A DNA stretch of 64,000 bases from Nereocystis luetkeana. Its lineage: Eukaryota > Sar > Phaeophyceae > Laminariales > Laminariaceae. Position numbers and translations under genes: made by a program. The notes under the pieces are model-generated. The model was not told the DNA's origin and did no database searches. It saw nothing but the letters and a program-made list of their open reading frames with translations. Position 1 is the stretch's first letter. The number at the start of each line of letters is the position of its first letter. This document shows positions 7,176-16,857 of the stretch, in pieces. The DNA lies in contig JARUPZ010000008.1 of NCBI GenBank assembly GCA_031213475.1, forward strand, positions 10,049,076-10,113,075, in the 5' to 3' direction.

Positions 7176-7355
7176 AGGCGTTATTCACAGCATCGACCAG
7201 CACAACACCAACAGCGTCTTCACGGCTTGTTCTTCACCCGGTCTTTCTACGGCGAGCACCGACCGGTCTGATAGTGCTCAGGTGCTGCATTGCTCTACCC
7301 CCAGCAACCTACTACTGTCTTCTGCAGCCCAGCACTCTTGGCAGCTGTAGCCTTC

Positions 7356-7364
7356 TACCTGGTA
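7356..7364 (+). repeat. TACCTGGTA motif at a possible splice acceptor
   Basis: The motif lies three bases before the CAG that would be the acceptor of the exon-like block at 7368. It is present in all five units. Confidence 0.6.
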
Positions 7365-7367
7365 CAG

Positions 7368-7528
7368 TGCAACGGTGTTGGCGGAAGATGACTTTGATCG
7401 GGGCGTTGTCCGCGTGGTCCTTGTGGAAGTTCGAGATGGAGCTTTCGTACAGCACGATGGTGAAAGAGACCTGGTGGCTCGATCTGGACTTCTTGATAGA
7501 GCTTAAGTACTACCTCAAGGGCCGAGCG
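7368..7528 (+). CDS. Plus-strand exon-like block, unrecognised
   Basis: The block follows a CTGGTACAG acceptor-like site and ends at GCG before a GTGAGT donor. From the ATG at 7388 it encodes 47 residues rich in W, L, K and E (for example LSAWSLWKFEMELSYS and ETWWLDLDFLIELKYYLK). Nearly every codon ends in G or C, the clearest coding signature in the unit. The frame also stays open past the donor to a stop at 7633; a 63-base intron (7529-7591) would keep the same frame. Silent changes between units include CTT/CTC, but F to S occurs in unit 4. Copies: 19326-19486, 31683-31843, 44066-44226, 56444-56604. It may belong to one gene with the exon at 8398. Confidence 0.4.
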
Positions 7529-8397
7529 GTGAGTACACGAACAGCAGGCCTGGAGATCGAGCCACGTGTTGTTCAATCTATTGCGCGCCAGGTTTTTCAA
7601 CCTTCGTGTTTGTTGCGCTGTGCTGGAAGCTGAGATGCCAGTGCCAGGAGGAACTGGTTCAAGGTCCGTTTTACGAATACTAATCTGTCGTTGAATGTAA
7701 GGGCCAGAGGCAAGCGCAATCCGCTACCCCGTAGGTTAGATTGGCTGTGAGTTGTGAGCGAGACGTAGGAGGTCGTGAAGTGATCCAGAATGTGTTTTGT
7801 GCCCAACATAGCTGCCTTTACTTATTACTTCAGTATTGTTCGGCACAACCCGAACAAGCGTCGAACAACACCAATACACAAAGCTGGGTTTGGCGGCCAC
7901 CCCACACCTCAGAGAGTAGTTGTTCCGCTACGTCTATCAAACGCGCCTACTGTATGGGCGAAGGCGGCCGCTATTAGCTCACCCATCAAGCAGTCGCAGG
8001 CTCGCACATATTAAAATTAGTCTGCGTATACATCCTGTGTACGTTACAGTATTCCGTTGCTGTTCACTTCTATGCAACTGATAGCGATCTGAGGTGCACC
8101 GGTAGTCACTTGTAGGTACTGTAGAGTATTATTGTACACGTCACCAGCCGACTGATGAATCCTGTGGGGTGATTGTCGCCGGCCGAGCACTTCCATACTG
8201 CAAATCAGTGCTGTCCCTTTAAATTCCAGGCGTTGGACACTCACTGAATAAAACATACAATTTCATACGCAGGATCTGCCTGGGTGTTACCACTGAAGAG
8301 TAAATCCTGATAGCAAGCCATACTTGCGTGCCTGCGGCGTGCTCCACTACTCAAACCTTCGTTCGTCTCATGTTTAATCGTTCGACCGTCTCACGCA

Positions 8398-8668
8398 ATG
8401 GGCAACCAGAGTGAAGCGTTGGGGGCCATCCAGCAGGATGTGAAGCTGATCCTGGATTGGTTGGAGGGTGCCTTGGAGGCGGGGCAGGAGATCGCGGTGA
8501 GACTGACACCTGGCATTTACAATAGCACGTGCCCCCCCCCCTCCTCCAGCCTCTGCACAATCAGCAGCCACCACTGCTAAACAGCGATGCTACATACGAG
8601 AGGGTGGTTCGACCCCCCTTGACTAACTTCCCCTCACACAGGAACTGCTTACAGTAGGAGAGTATTGA
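8398..8668 (+). CDS. Candidate two-exon small gene, unit 1
   Basis: Exon one (8398-8496) starts at ATG and encodes 33 residues with an amphipathic pattern (QQDVKLILDWLEGALEAGQE). Its codons are biased to G or C at the third position, and it ends at GCG before a GTGAGA donor. A CTCACACAG acceptor at 8641 leads in phase 0 to exon two (8642-8668), nine codons including the stop, ending in residues EY here. Joined length is 41 residues. The intron (145 bases) holds a C run of variable length and a B-box-like GGTTCGACCCC. Copies: 20328-20596, 32715-32983, 45070-45345, 57449-57718. The protein is not recognised. It could be the 3' end of a longer gene with the exon at 7368. Confidence 0.4.
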
Positions 8669-8916
8669 GGCCCAAAGAAGTCTTTTTTGCACCCCACCCG
8701 ACCGGTCTCCTATTCTACCATACCGTTGGGTAGGGCCAACAGAGGTGCTCATGTGCTCAAACAGGTCGGTCTCCCATCTTTTTATCGTCTGTGCTGGGAG
8801 GACTCTGGGAACAGTATAGGAGCTCCTTCCCTTAAAGCGAGATACGTTCGTCGTGATCTGTGTTCGTTTCCGGGAGTGATCTTACATCACATCGCCATTG
8901 CTTCAAAACAAATCAG

Positions 8917-9027
8917 GAGTGTTTCATCGCTGAGATCCGAGAGATTTTGGGACTTGTCAAGGGGTGCCAGCCGGGCGGCGAGGTGGAAATGGTCGATATG
9001 GGCGTGGAACACTACCCAACCGAGTAA
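8917..9027 (+). CDS. Terminal-exon-like block of 36 codons
   Basis: The block follows an AAATCAG acceptor-like site and encodes residues such as CFIAEIREILGLVKGCQPGG and VEMVDMGVEHYPTE before TAA. G-starting codons and G/C third positions dominate. A GGC/GGA difference between units is silent in this frame. A different plus frame (136 codons, 8687-9097) is also open in all five units, but its differences change residues. It could join upstream exons in the 136-codon frame through a short, weak intron. Copies: 20845-20955, 33232-33342, 45594-45704, 57967-58077. No family is recognised. Confidence 0.35.
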   Translation, partial: ECFIAEIREILGLVKGCQPGGEVEMVDMGVEHYPTE

Positions 9028-9394
9028 AGCTACTCTATCCCCGGGATGGGAAGAAGCCGGTGAGAAATGCAAACAAAAAACACTGCCTGTAGGTTGACGC
9101 ATTTGATCGTTTGTTTTTGTCGGCTGGGGGGAAACATCGCCCTCTTTTTGGTAGGTCTTTTTTTATATGTCCTTGAAAGTTCTTATTGCATACAATTGTA
9201 CTCCTCTTCCCTCAAACGAAACCAATGATGAACTGCACAACATCAATGGGTGTCTAGTTGTCCGATTATCAGGAAATGTATACAAGCCGGTATGTTCGGC
9301 AGTACGGGGTCGGTCGCGCGGGAAATGAACGCTTTGTAGCTACCGCTGTTGAGCCATCCCACCACCCCCTCCTCGTACAGAATATACTGCTTAC

Positions 9395-9568
9395 TTGACC
9401 TCTTCTGAGACACAGGGAATACGGGTTACAAAAGGAGACCTGCTTTATTGTTAACCTGGAGAACATATTTAGGGTGTTACCGCCTGGCAGTACCATGTTG
9501 TACGCACGTCGTGCTATTCTGTCGTTGTAGCTCGGAGCTTCAATAATGTTCATCATCCTCCAACTCAT
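9395..9568 (-). CDS. Minus-strand exon-like block with GTAAGC donor
   Basis: On the minus strand 58 codons are open from an ATG to a consensus-like AA-GTAAGC donor (9389-9394). The peptide includes IIEAPSY, DRIARRAYNMVLPGGNTLN and LTIKQVSF. The frame continues past the donor to 9269, so splicing is not forced. Copies: 21322-21495, 33712-33885, 46080-46253. Differences between units are replacements (K/N, V/A, C/S/I), so constraint is not evident. In the diverged flank (58371-60000) the matching region has lost this frame. No family is recognised. Confidence 0.3.
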
Positions 9569-9577
9569 GCGAGAGAT

Positions 9578-9880
9578 TTGTGCACGACCAATGGTATGTA
9601 CACTCGCCTGTCTCGTTTCGTCGTTCCCCTGCTCTCAAACCCCACGGAATTTAATAGAAGCACCCGTGGTTTTTGTTTTTTGTTTGTTTGGGTTTGTTCA
9701 TCTGTCAAGGGGGACGTGAAGGCTGGCACCATCAAGACCTCCCAGCCGAGAAAAAAAAAGTGCTCAGATGCAACTGAGCGTCTACTGTGCTCTGTTTCAG
9801 CAAGGCTGGTTGGCACGGTGGGCTGTTCTAGCTTGGCTTCTCACGGGGCAGTTCGGCGGACTACCCTCCTACATTCGTAG
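9578..9880 (+). CDS. 100-codon plus ORF, unrecognised
   Basis: The ORF is open in units 1, 3 and 4 (33865-34197, 46233-46565) and broken in unit 2 by one extra A in an A run near 21686. A lysine-rich middle (KGDVKAGTIKTSQPRKKK) has a same-length but changed counterpart in the diverged flank (58786-58830), which ends soon after. It could be an exon fragment; the A run makes it easily disrupted. Confidence 0.22.
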   Translation: MCTTNGMYTRLSRFVVPLLSNPTEFNRSTRGFCFLFVWVCSSVKGDVKAGTIKTSQPRKKKCSDATERLLCSVSARLVGTVGCSSLASHGAVRRTTLLHS

Positions 9881-10098
9881 CCGGGTTGGATAGTAGAGGG
9901 GAGGCGGGGAGTGGTCGTGGTTTGCGTCTTTTGATGGCGGAGCCAACAGCTCACGTTACTTGCAGACTGCCCATATTCCATGGCCATGACATATGACGAT
10001 GCATACGTGTGTATCACTCCACGCTTGACGCAGGCGCGATTAAATCCAAGTGTTCTAGAGGGTGAAGGTGCGCGTTGCGCGGGTTTCGTATGTATCAT

Positions 10099-10680
10099 AT
10101 ACCCGACATAGTGTAGCCAGGTCAGATAGCCGCGTACCGAATGCCGCTTTCGCTGTGTCTGCCTCTCTCGTTTGTGCCTGTCCCTGTCGCCTGTGACATC
10201 AACGACCGATCACCCACCGGAAATAGTGCACGTAAGAAGCCCATGGAGCATGAAACCTCTCCCACCCGCCCACGAGGGGATGCATGACGACGAGTCACTG
10301 CTTCTCAGTACTATTAATAGTAGCCTACCAACACTGTACTGATTGGGGCGTTCCAAATGCCACTGGGAGGATAGAGCATAGAGCAGCAACGTCTTTTGTA
10401 AATACTCTCACTATAGTACAACCACACCCTTGCCATGAATAGCTACCTCGTGTGCGCTGCCGTTCCAAGGTTTGCCTGAGATTGTTTTAGGTATGAGCGT
10501 GTTCGCTGTATACTGGTATTATTTTGTGATGTCGAACTCCCGTACGTAGAACGGGATGTGCCAGGCAAGACTGGTGGTGCTTAGTATATGCGCGGTGGCT
10601 GGTGGGCGGATAGGTTTTCCTGGAGTGGGCTTTTGTAGATGATAAGGCGATGCACCTCGTTTCGACCGGCTTGTAAATTG
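10099..10680. other. Unit stretch without a supported gene
   Basis: About 580 bases with no conserved ORF, repeat or RNA that I can support. The same sequence is present at 22027-22610, 34416-34997 and 46784-47367 with few differences. Confidence 0.5.
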
Positions 10681-10682
10681 AG

Positions 10683-10871
10683 TTGTGCTATACCGAGGCT
10701 CGAGTTTATGATAGTGTGGATGCAGGGGTGTGTGGGTGCTCGAAGTATGCCAAATCTGTGATACTGCATGGTGGAGCTGTCCAGCACTCGTACGTCCTGT
10801 TACGTGATGATTGTTCGGGACTTAGAAGTCTTATTGTGAATATTAGGCGCATACGTATAATCAAACAATGA
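10683..10871 (+). CDS. 62-codon plus ORF near the unit end
   Basis: The frame covers residues CTEARVYDSVDAGVCGCSKY and then HGGAVQHSYVLLRDDC, and ends RRIRIIKQ. In most units the only start in this stretch is TTG, so it would be an exon rather than a whole gene. In unit 3 a TAA upstream is TAC, giving a 73-codon ORF from ATG (34967-35188). Other copies: 22611-22799 and 47368-47556. Codons look coding-like, with a purine bias in first position. No family is recognised. Confidence 0.3.
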   Translation: MCYTEARVYDSVDAGVCGCSKYAKSVILHGGAVQHSYVLLRDDCSGLRSLIVNIRRIRIIKQ

Positions 10872-11195
10872 TGATATTGTGCATGCTTTCAGGGGTCTTC
10901 TCCGGGAATCGCAGGCTGCGGTCTTTTTTTGTTTTTGTTTTGTTTTTTAATCATCAATTTTACTTTCCAGCCTATTATAACTCGTAGGAGGTTTTTCCCT
11001 CAAGGAGCTTCTGGACAAGCCGTGGTCACACGTGTCTACCCTTCTCCCCCCCGGTACGTGCCTTCATTTTGTTTTTCGCGCATAGGGTGCAGCATTCCCA
11101 CTGCTCGGCGATTTTCGTCGAATGTAGCTAACTCACGCTCTCGCATTTTCCGCTAGTCAATTTTAGTTTTATGCGAGAAAAATACCCTACGAGCA

Positions 11196-11272
11196 TGTAC
11201 TCGGTGAGACTTGAACCCACAAAACTAATCTTGATAGGCACGCGGACCACCTACCAAGCCACCGGGGACGCC
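11196..11272 (-). tRNA. tRNA-like element (pseudo-tRNA or SINE head), unit 1
   Basis: Read on the minus strand this has a good A box (TGGCTTGGTAGG) and a good B box (GGTTCAAGTCT) at tRNA-like spacing. A five-pair T arm forms (GTGGG with CTCAC around TTCAAGT). A run of five T (11178-11182) lies about 15 bases further on and could end a pol III transcript. The anticodon stem does not pair and the 5' seven bases do not match the 3' acceptor strand, so it is not a functional tRNA. A tRNA pseudogene or the head of a tRNA-derived SINE fits; no anticodon should be assigned. Confidence 0.55.
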
Positions 11273-11368
11273 GGCACGCCCTCTGTATAGCAGATACTGG
11301 AACAACACTCGCGGCTCATACCACACATATTGCCGGTCTGTACCGTGGCCTGTTATGATGTATGCAAT

Positions 11369-12406
11369 CGATTTTCACACAAGGGGCAACTCCCGCCACG
11401 CGTCCTACGCCCACTGTAGGCCGAAGGCGTGGGGGGAGGGGGCAGACTCGGCCAATGGGATTGCGACTCGGGAAACGCCGGATAGAAAGTCATATAACTG
11501 GCGATGGGGGGCTTCGTTGACGTGGGACAGGTTGGTAGAGTGTTGATTTGGGGGCAGGGGGTATTGATCCGGGGGGGGGGGGTTGAGAGGGGTTAGATGG
11601 CGAATGCCGGCTACTTGTGGAGAAGAGGGGGGGGAAAGGGAGGGCAAAGTGCCTAAGAGAATTTCCGCATACGAAGACGGGAAGATAAGGGGAGGGGGAT
11701 GACACTATCGAGAGTTCAGCGCTGGCAGAGACGAAACTGTGTATGACCCCTTCAATGTTGCGTCGCACGAAAGCCCTCGTTTCAAAGGTTTTGGTGGGGG
11801 GAGGGGGAGGTAGGGTCGTTTCTTCAGAAACAGCCGCCCTTCGGCACTGCACCCTGTCCCGTCCCCTCCTTCCCCTTTCCCCAACCGCTTCATTATCTCC
11901 ATCCTCTACACCCCCCATCCTTCCGATTTCCTCCAAATCGCAAACTGAATCCTACTGAATACGTGCTTCTTGCTTGGACTGTCACGGCTGGAGGTAGGGG
12001 GGTATGGATTTCCACGCGATCAGGCAGCGGGCTATTCCGCCACGATATAGTGTGCGGCCAATCTTCTGACCGAGGGAATGGAGTGCGCCGTTTTCGTTGT
12101 CGCAGGAGAGAGAGAGAGAGTTTATCGACTCCGTGCGGGTCGATACAATAGACCACGCTCGGGTGAATCCGGCGAGCAGTAAAGAGCGACAGAACGCTCT
12201 GACAAAACATCTGGCGGCTTCGATCGGTGGGGATGCGTGCCAGGATATTCTGATAGAGCTTTGGAGGTCCTGGGCGGCCGCGCAATATGTTGGGGTGCAC
12301 CAGCGCCTACGCCTTAGCCAAGTCTCGACACAGAGAATGAGGCGTTTTTTCTACCGGCTGTGGCAGACAACATACGTGAAGTGTAAGACCGATCGAGACG
12401 TGTTGG
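11369..12406 (-). repeat. Inverted end segment of unit 1
   Basis: This segment is the reverse complement of what stands at 23705-24751 in unit 2 (and its equivalents in units 3 and 4). The left junction reads GCAAT followed by CGATTTTCACAC, where normal units read GCAATCCTGG. The right junction reads GTGTTGGC followed by CGCCGTACG, where normal units read GAGGTGCCGCCGTACG. Two to three bases of overlap are seen at each junction. About 406 bases present in normal units (23299-23704) are absent here. The inversion flips the purine/pyrimidine-rich block and the terminal exon and truncates that exon. It is seen in one unit only. Confidence 0.92.
12106..12406 (+). pseudogene. Inverted and truncated terminal exon in unit 1
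   Basis: The exon lies on the plus strand inside the inverted segment. It matches the unit 2 exon up to the residues TDRDVLA, then crosses the inversion junction into unrelated unit sequence and stops at 12489. The last nine codons and the normal stop are lost, so this copy is broken by the rearrangement. Confidence 0.75.
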
Positions 12407-13009
12407 CCGCCGTACGTGGGAAGATAGGGTCCCACCCCAGGATAAGTAAATCGTTCCGTAAATCTGCAACTCCGGCGAACTGGGGATGAGACCGGTGACC
12501 CCTCGGGTCGATGGCTCCCCGCGTGGTGTGTCAACTGCAACCTCACTGGTTGTTCCCTGATTGGCTGGGGTTCGTGGGGGAAGCGCCAACCGAGGAGGTT
12601 AAGGTACCACCCCCGAGTCACAAACGCTTTCTTTACCTCTACAACCCGGACGACCTGGAGACGAAAACGGTGATCCTCTGGTTCGATACTGCCGCGCTAT
12701 CAACCCCAACTCTACTCGGTGGTCGCTGCCTGGCTGAGATCTGGGATTAATGTACACAGCAAACCCCGCCCTAGAGGTGCACCAAGTTCAGTGACTTATA
12801 GTATCCTATAGATAGGGTCGTTGTGGATATAATATGGATCAGTTGCAGAATGTTGTAAACCGACAAGCCTCTGGATCGGAAATGCGTCCACGCTATCTGC
12901 ACTGCACTACCCACAAAAAAGCCGATATTGCCAAAATCCCCGCGACAAAGACACTGAAATCACGTCTGGCGCCTTTTTTTCTCGAGGATTTTTCGTTTTT
13001 CCGCTCCAG

Positions 13010-13471
13010 CTCCGAACGTCTCTACCGAGCGAAAGTTTGTAGGGGCAGACATGAGCTCCTTGGTGCACTCTCGTGAGTGAGCCAAAGCGACAGCACTTTT
13101 CGTGTCCTCCTTCGGGGCGGATCTCGTCGCTAAATATAGGAAATGTGGTTCCAGGCGCTTGAATTTTCAGTTTCTTGTACTACTTCAGTCGAAGGGTTTT
13201 TCTTGTGGAGAACAAGAAGCAGAAACGTACTCGTAGATTCTGGGTTCTCCTCCGGGGTCATTTTTCAGTAGAGAAAATGAACTTGACGACAGCAGTAGTT
13301 CGAGAACCTAATTTTTCAAGCGCCTGGAACCACAATTCCCAACAACTTTAGCGACGAGGTCCACCCCAAAGGAGGACACGAAAAGTGCTGTCGCTTCGGC
13401 ACACTCACGAGAGTGCACTAAGAAGCTCATACATGCCCTGCTAAAGTTTGCCTCGATGGGAACGTTCGGAG
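13010..13471. repeat. Long imperfect inverted repeat, unit 2
   Basis: Same structure as in unit 1. The right arm carries a different allele (GCTTCGGCACACTC in place of GCTTCATCACACTC) shared with units 4 and 5. Confidence 0.88.
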
Positions 13472-16299
13472 CCAGAGGAGACACACAAAACGTCCTCGTA
13501 CTAAAGACGGCGGCGGACGTGCTTCCAGTGTCTTTGTTGTTGGGACTTTTGTTTGTGTTTTGTGGACAGCACAACACAGGTGATGCATCTACAACTATAA
13601 CACCCTGGTGACGAAAATGGTGACCTCCTCGGTTCGATACTTGCCCACACTTTGTGGAAGCCCCAATCCGATTGGCTGATCCCTGAAGGGCCGAAGTTGC
13701 GTCGAGGTTCCACCGTACCCGGGGAGAATAATGACCGATTCCGGGTACAAATTGTTCTGTACGGCTGCAAAAAAAACATTGCCGGCGAAAACGGTGCCCC
13801 CCCGGTTCGATACATCTCCACACGGTTTATGGAAACCCCAACCTTGCCGGCCAATCGCTGGTTGACTGGGACTCACAAGGACGGTCAAACCCGTGAAGGA
13901 CGACAAGCAGCCAAACATACATGCCAATCAACCACAAGCAGGGCACCTAGTTACTGTACTTCGGTTTAGGATTTGGCGGCCGCCATGGGTGGTGGTCGAG
14001 TCAAACATATTTGTGCGCGGTGGTGACCTCAAACTCGGAGCAGGGGGAATGATCGTTGGCGTAGTGTGCACCAGGTACATATATATAATACGTACCAGGT
14101 AAGGCATCCACGAGGCAGTTTACAGCTATGGTATCTGCTACTGTCTCTGAAAGTGGACGCGCCAGAATAACCAAATCAATCCATTCGATGCTGTCATCCA
14201 TTTGCGAGAAGATCCGCCTCACGAGCGGCTCTTAGTAGAAGACAGCTCACCCTTCATGCGACTCGACGAACACCACAAGGCGCTTCGCCCCTGGTGCAAG
14301 CAATGTCTGCGAGGTGGGTGAAAAACCCACATGCTCCGTGATAAGGGTAGCGTTTTGTGTGATCCAGATCATTCTCCATAGATAGACGCATCCCTCGGTG
14401 CTTGCACCCTCGTCTTGACCAAGAGAAAATCAGAAAACCTAGGGGCATTGTTTCCGAGGTGGCGTGGTATCATTCGCCTCCTACATACGGTACTCGTTTC
14501 TCATAAGCTCGCCATCCGACAAAGTTTAGCCGCATGAGCTGTAACGTCGCGCATATGCACCCCCTGAGATAGAGAACACCTAGGCAAATGACAAAACAGG
14601 GAACCCTGGTACGATAGACGGCACACGTGCTCCGATTCCGTGTTATCTACATATTGATGGCAACATATTACAGCAATCACAAACCAAGATTTCCAGGTCG
14701 GGAATCACGAAGAAAGGAAAGCGTCGCGAACGAACATCGCCACGACTGGTTTCGGCGGATCGGTTTGAAGTTTCAGGGAGAGGGTGAAGGAAATCGCGAG
14801 GAGGAAACGTCTACAAAACTCTTCAACCTGTTGAAAAAGTCCGAATGGGCAGGGGGGGGGGGGATGGGGGGATAAAACATTGGTGACACCCAAGCCTCAC
14901 GAGGTGCTCGGCCTTCCTAGAAAGAAGAGTTGGGAATAACTGAGACACAAGGTTCTGTTGAGGGAGAAATATCGAAACACCGTGACCAGTGTCCAGAGGG
15001 GGCCCGACAATCGTCTATGTGTGCTTGCAAACTTTGGCGAATATAGGCTACCCTGAAATTATTGCGCAATACAGCCATACCTGGTATCCGTTTCGGGGGA
15101 TTTCAGAAGAACGGGAATAATAGAGGCTACACTGAAATTATTGCGCAATACATTTTCTCAAATATGAAACCAGGCCTATTGTGCCAGTATTACCTCGGTT
15201 TCGTATGACAGGGCAGAGCCGGTACTGGTGCACCTTGTTGTGGTGAGTATGAAGCCACCACGATTCGGCCTCCGCTGAAAATAGTAGCTTTAGCGGCAGA
15301 ACCATGCCATGACACAGCCGGGGTGGAGTAAATGCCCTTTACGGGTGGTGCCTTAGTATCCAAGCTCAGCACATCAGGGGCTCAACGTCTCTATTCACCC
15401 GAAACATGGGCTCCGAACAACGTTTTGTTCGCGCGCAGCCCGGCGAGCAGCTATAAACACTTCGGTGTACTGTGCAAGCTGCACTTCTGAAATATGTGCA
15501 GAAATATTATTGCTGATGATGGTGAAATAATCGCAGTAGCCGGTATACTATTAGGGGCTCACTTGGGCAGCTCGACCGATAAGAAACTATTGCCTCGGAA
15601 TGAAAATAGTGGTACCGCTACCGTGGCATTGCTATTGATAGGGGGATACTGCTGTGGTAGCGGCGTGGATATAGAGTAGTTTGGGGTACATAGAGGATGG
15701 TCGCCTGGTACCAACAGCTCTCAATATCCGTCCTTCGGATGTTATTGTTTGGTGGAAAACACAGCACCCACAGGCAAACCGGAGAGTCATACGTGGATGA
15801 ACTTTTTTTTTCAACAAAGAAGAGAAACAACAACCTTGCCATACACTAAAAAGAGCCGAAAACTAAAGTATTTTTCCTGTGCCTCCTCGCCTTCCCCGAT
15901 AGATTGGACCCGATTATGTTTTCTTCTCAATTATAGTTATGATTTTGATCTTTTCTTTTTACTTCTTTATGCATCTTGTTCTGCACAGGTTATCTTGTAT
16001 GTACGCCTGAGTGCGTTGAACAATAGCTGCACACGATATCCCACCCTATTTTCAAGTAGCTTGGTGCAGTTCATTCGGTGGGGTTGACGGGCAATCAGCA
16101 TACATGCGTGACCATGTTCATCAGTACATACGTCTCGTTTCATTTTTTTCACGTTTATTTTCTCGATTTGGCCCGTCTGCTATTGGGGCGGGACCTGCTC
16201 TGAACCGTGCGTCCTGCATGTAGCTAATGCTACGCAACGTTTCATGCACAAGTGATGGACGTTTGTATGCAGTCTGTTTCTCGTTAATTGATACCAGTA

Positions 16300-16857
16300 T
16301 TATTTGGCGGCGTGCTGCACATACAGTGCTTGGGTGTCAATTACGACAAGTACCCCCCCCCTCCCCCTATTATGTATACAGTAGGTTGGGTTGGCGTCGG
16401 TTGGCAGTAACACTATTGCATGAAACATGACGCCCACAACGTGAGCTAGAATACCAGGGCACCTTAATTGTTTCATTTTCTGTCGGTCGGACACAGCTGG
16501 CGATCGAGGTTGGAATATGTGTCCGGGGTGGAAAATTATTGTTCCTGACGAGGGGAATGCTCGTATCGCGTAGTGTTCATGGCGAGTCAAACACGTGGTA
16601 GTTACATACCTGTGGTACCCCCATAGCTGCCTCTGGAAAAGACCGCGCCGGAAAACGGAGCAAGTCATTAACGCTGGCATCCATATGCAAGTCCGCCTCA
16701 CCAGCGGTCCTGGGTAAGATGCAACCCATTCTTCATGGGACTCGCTGAACACCTTACGACGCCTCGCGCTCGGTGCAAGCAATCTGTGCCTGGTCGGTGA
16801 AACCTCGACGCACTCCGTCCCGGAATTAATTGTAAAGATGCGAGGGTCTATGGTCAT
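16300..16857 (-). CDS. 186-codon-type minus ORF, unit 2
   Basis: Intact version, 185 residues, lacking the extra codon of unit 1. The frame stays open upstream to 17001 in this unit. Confidence 0.42.
   Translation of the reverse strand: MTIDPRIFTINSGTECVEVSPTRHRLLAPSARRRKVFSESHEEWVASYPGPLVRRTCIWMPALMTCSVFRRGLFQRQLWGYHRYVTTTCLTRHEHYAIRAFPSSGTIIFHPGHIFQPRSPAVSDRQKMKQLRCPGILAHVVGVMFHAIVLLPTDANPTYCIHNRGRGGVLVVIDTQALYVQHAAK

Larger units (their letters stand above)
435..12406 (+). repeat. Array unit 1 (complete, end rearranged)
   Basis: First full unit, 11972 bases. It is shorter than the others mainly because about 400 bases near its end are missing and the next ~1.04 kb is inverted (11369-12406). 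Its first ~2.7 kb matches unit 3 most closely, while around 6.0-6.3 kb it shares two seven-base insertions with unit 2 only. Confidence 0.95.

Noticed and set aside
8145-8185. CTGATGAATC stretch as a hammerhead ribozyme core
   Set aside because: The required GAAA and the second stem are absent in the right position.
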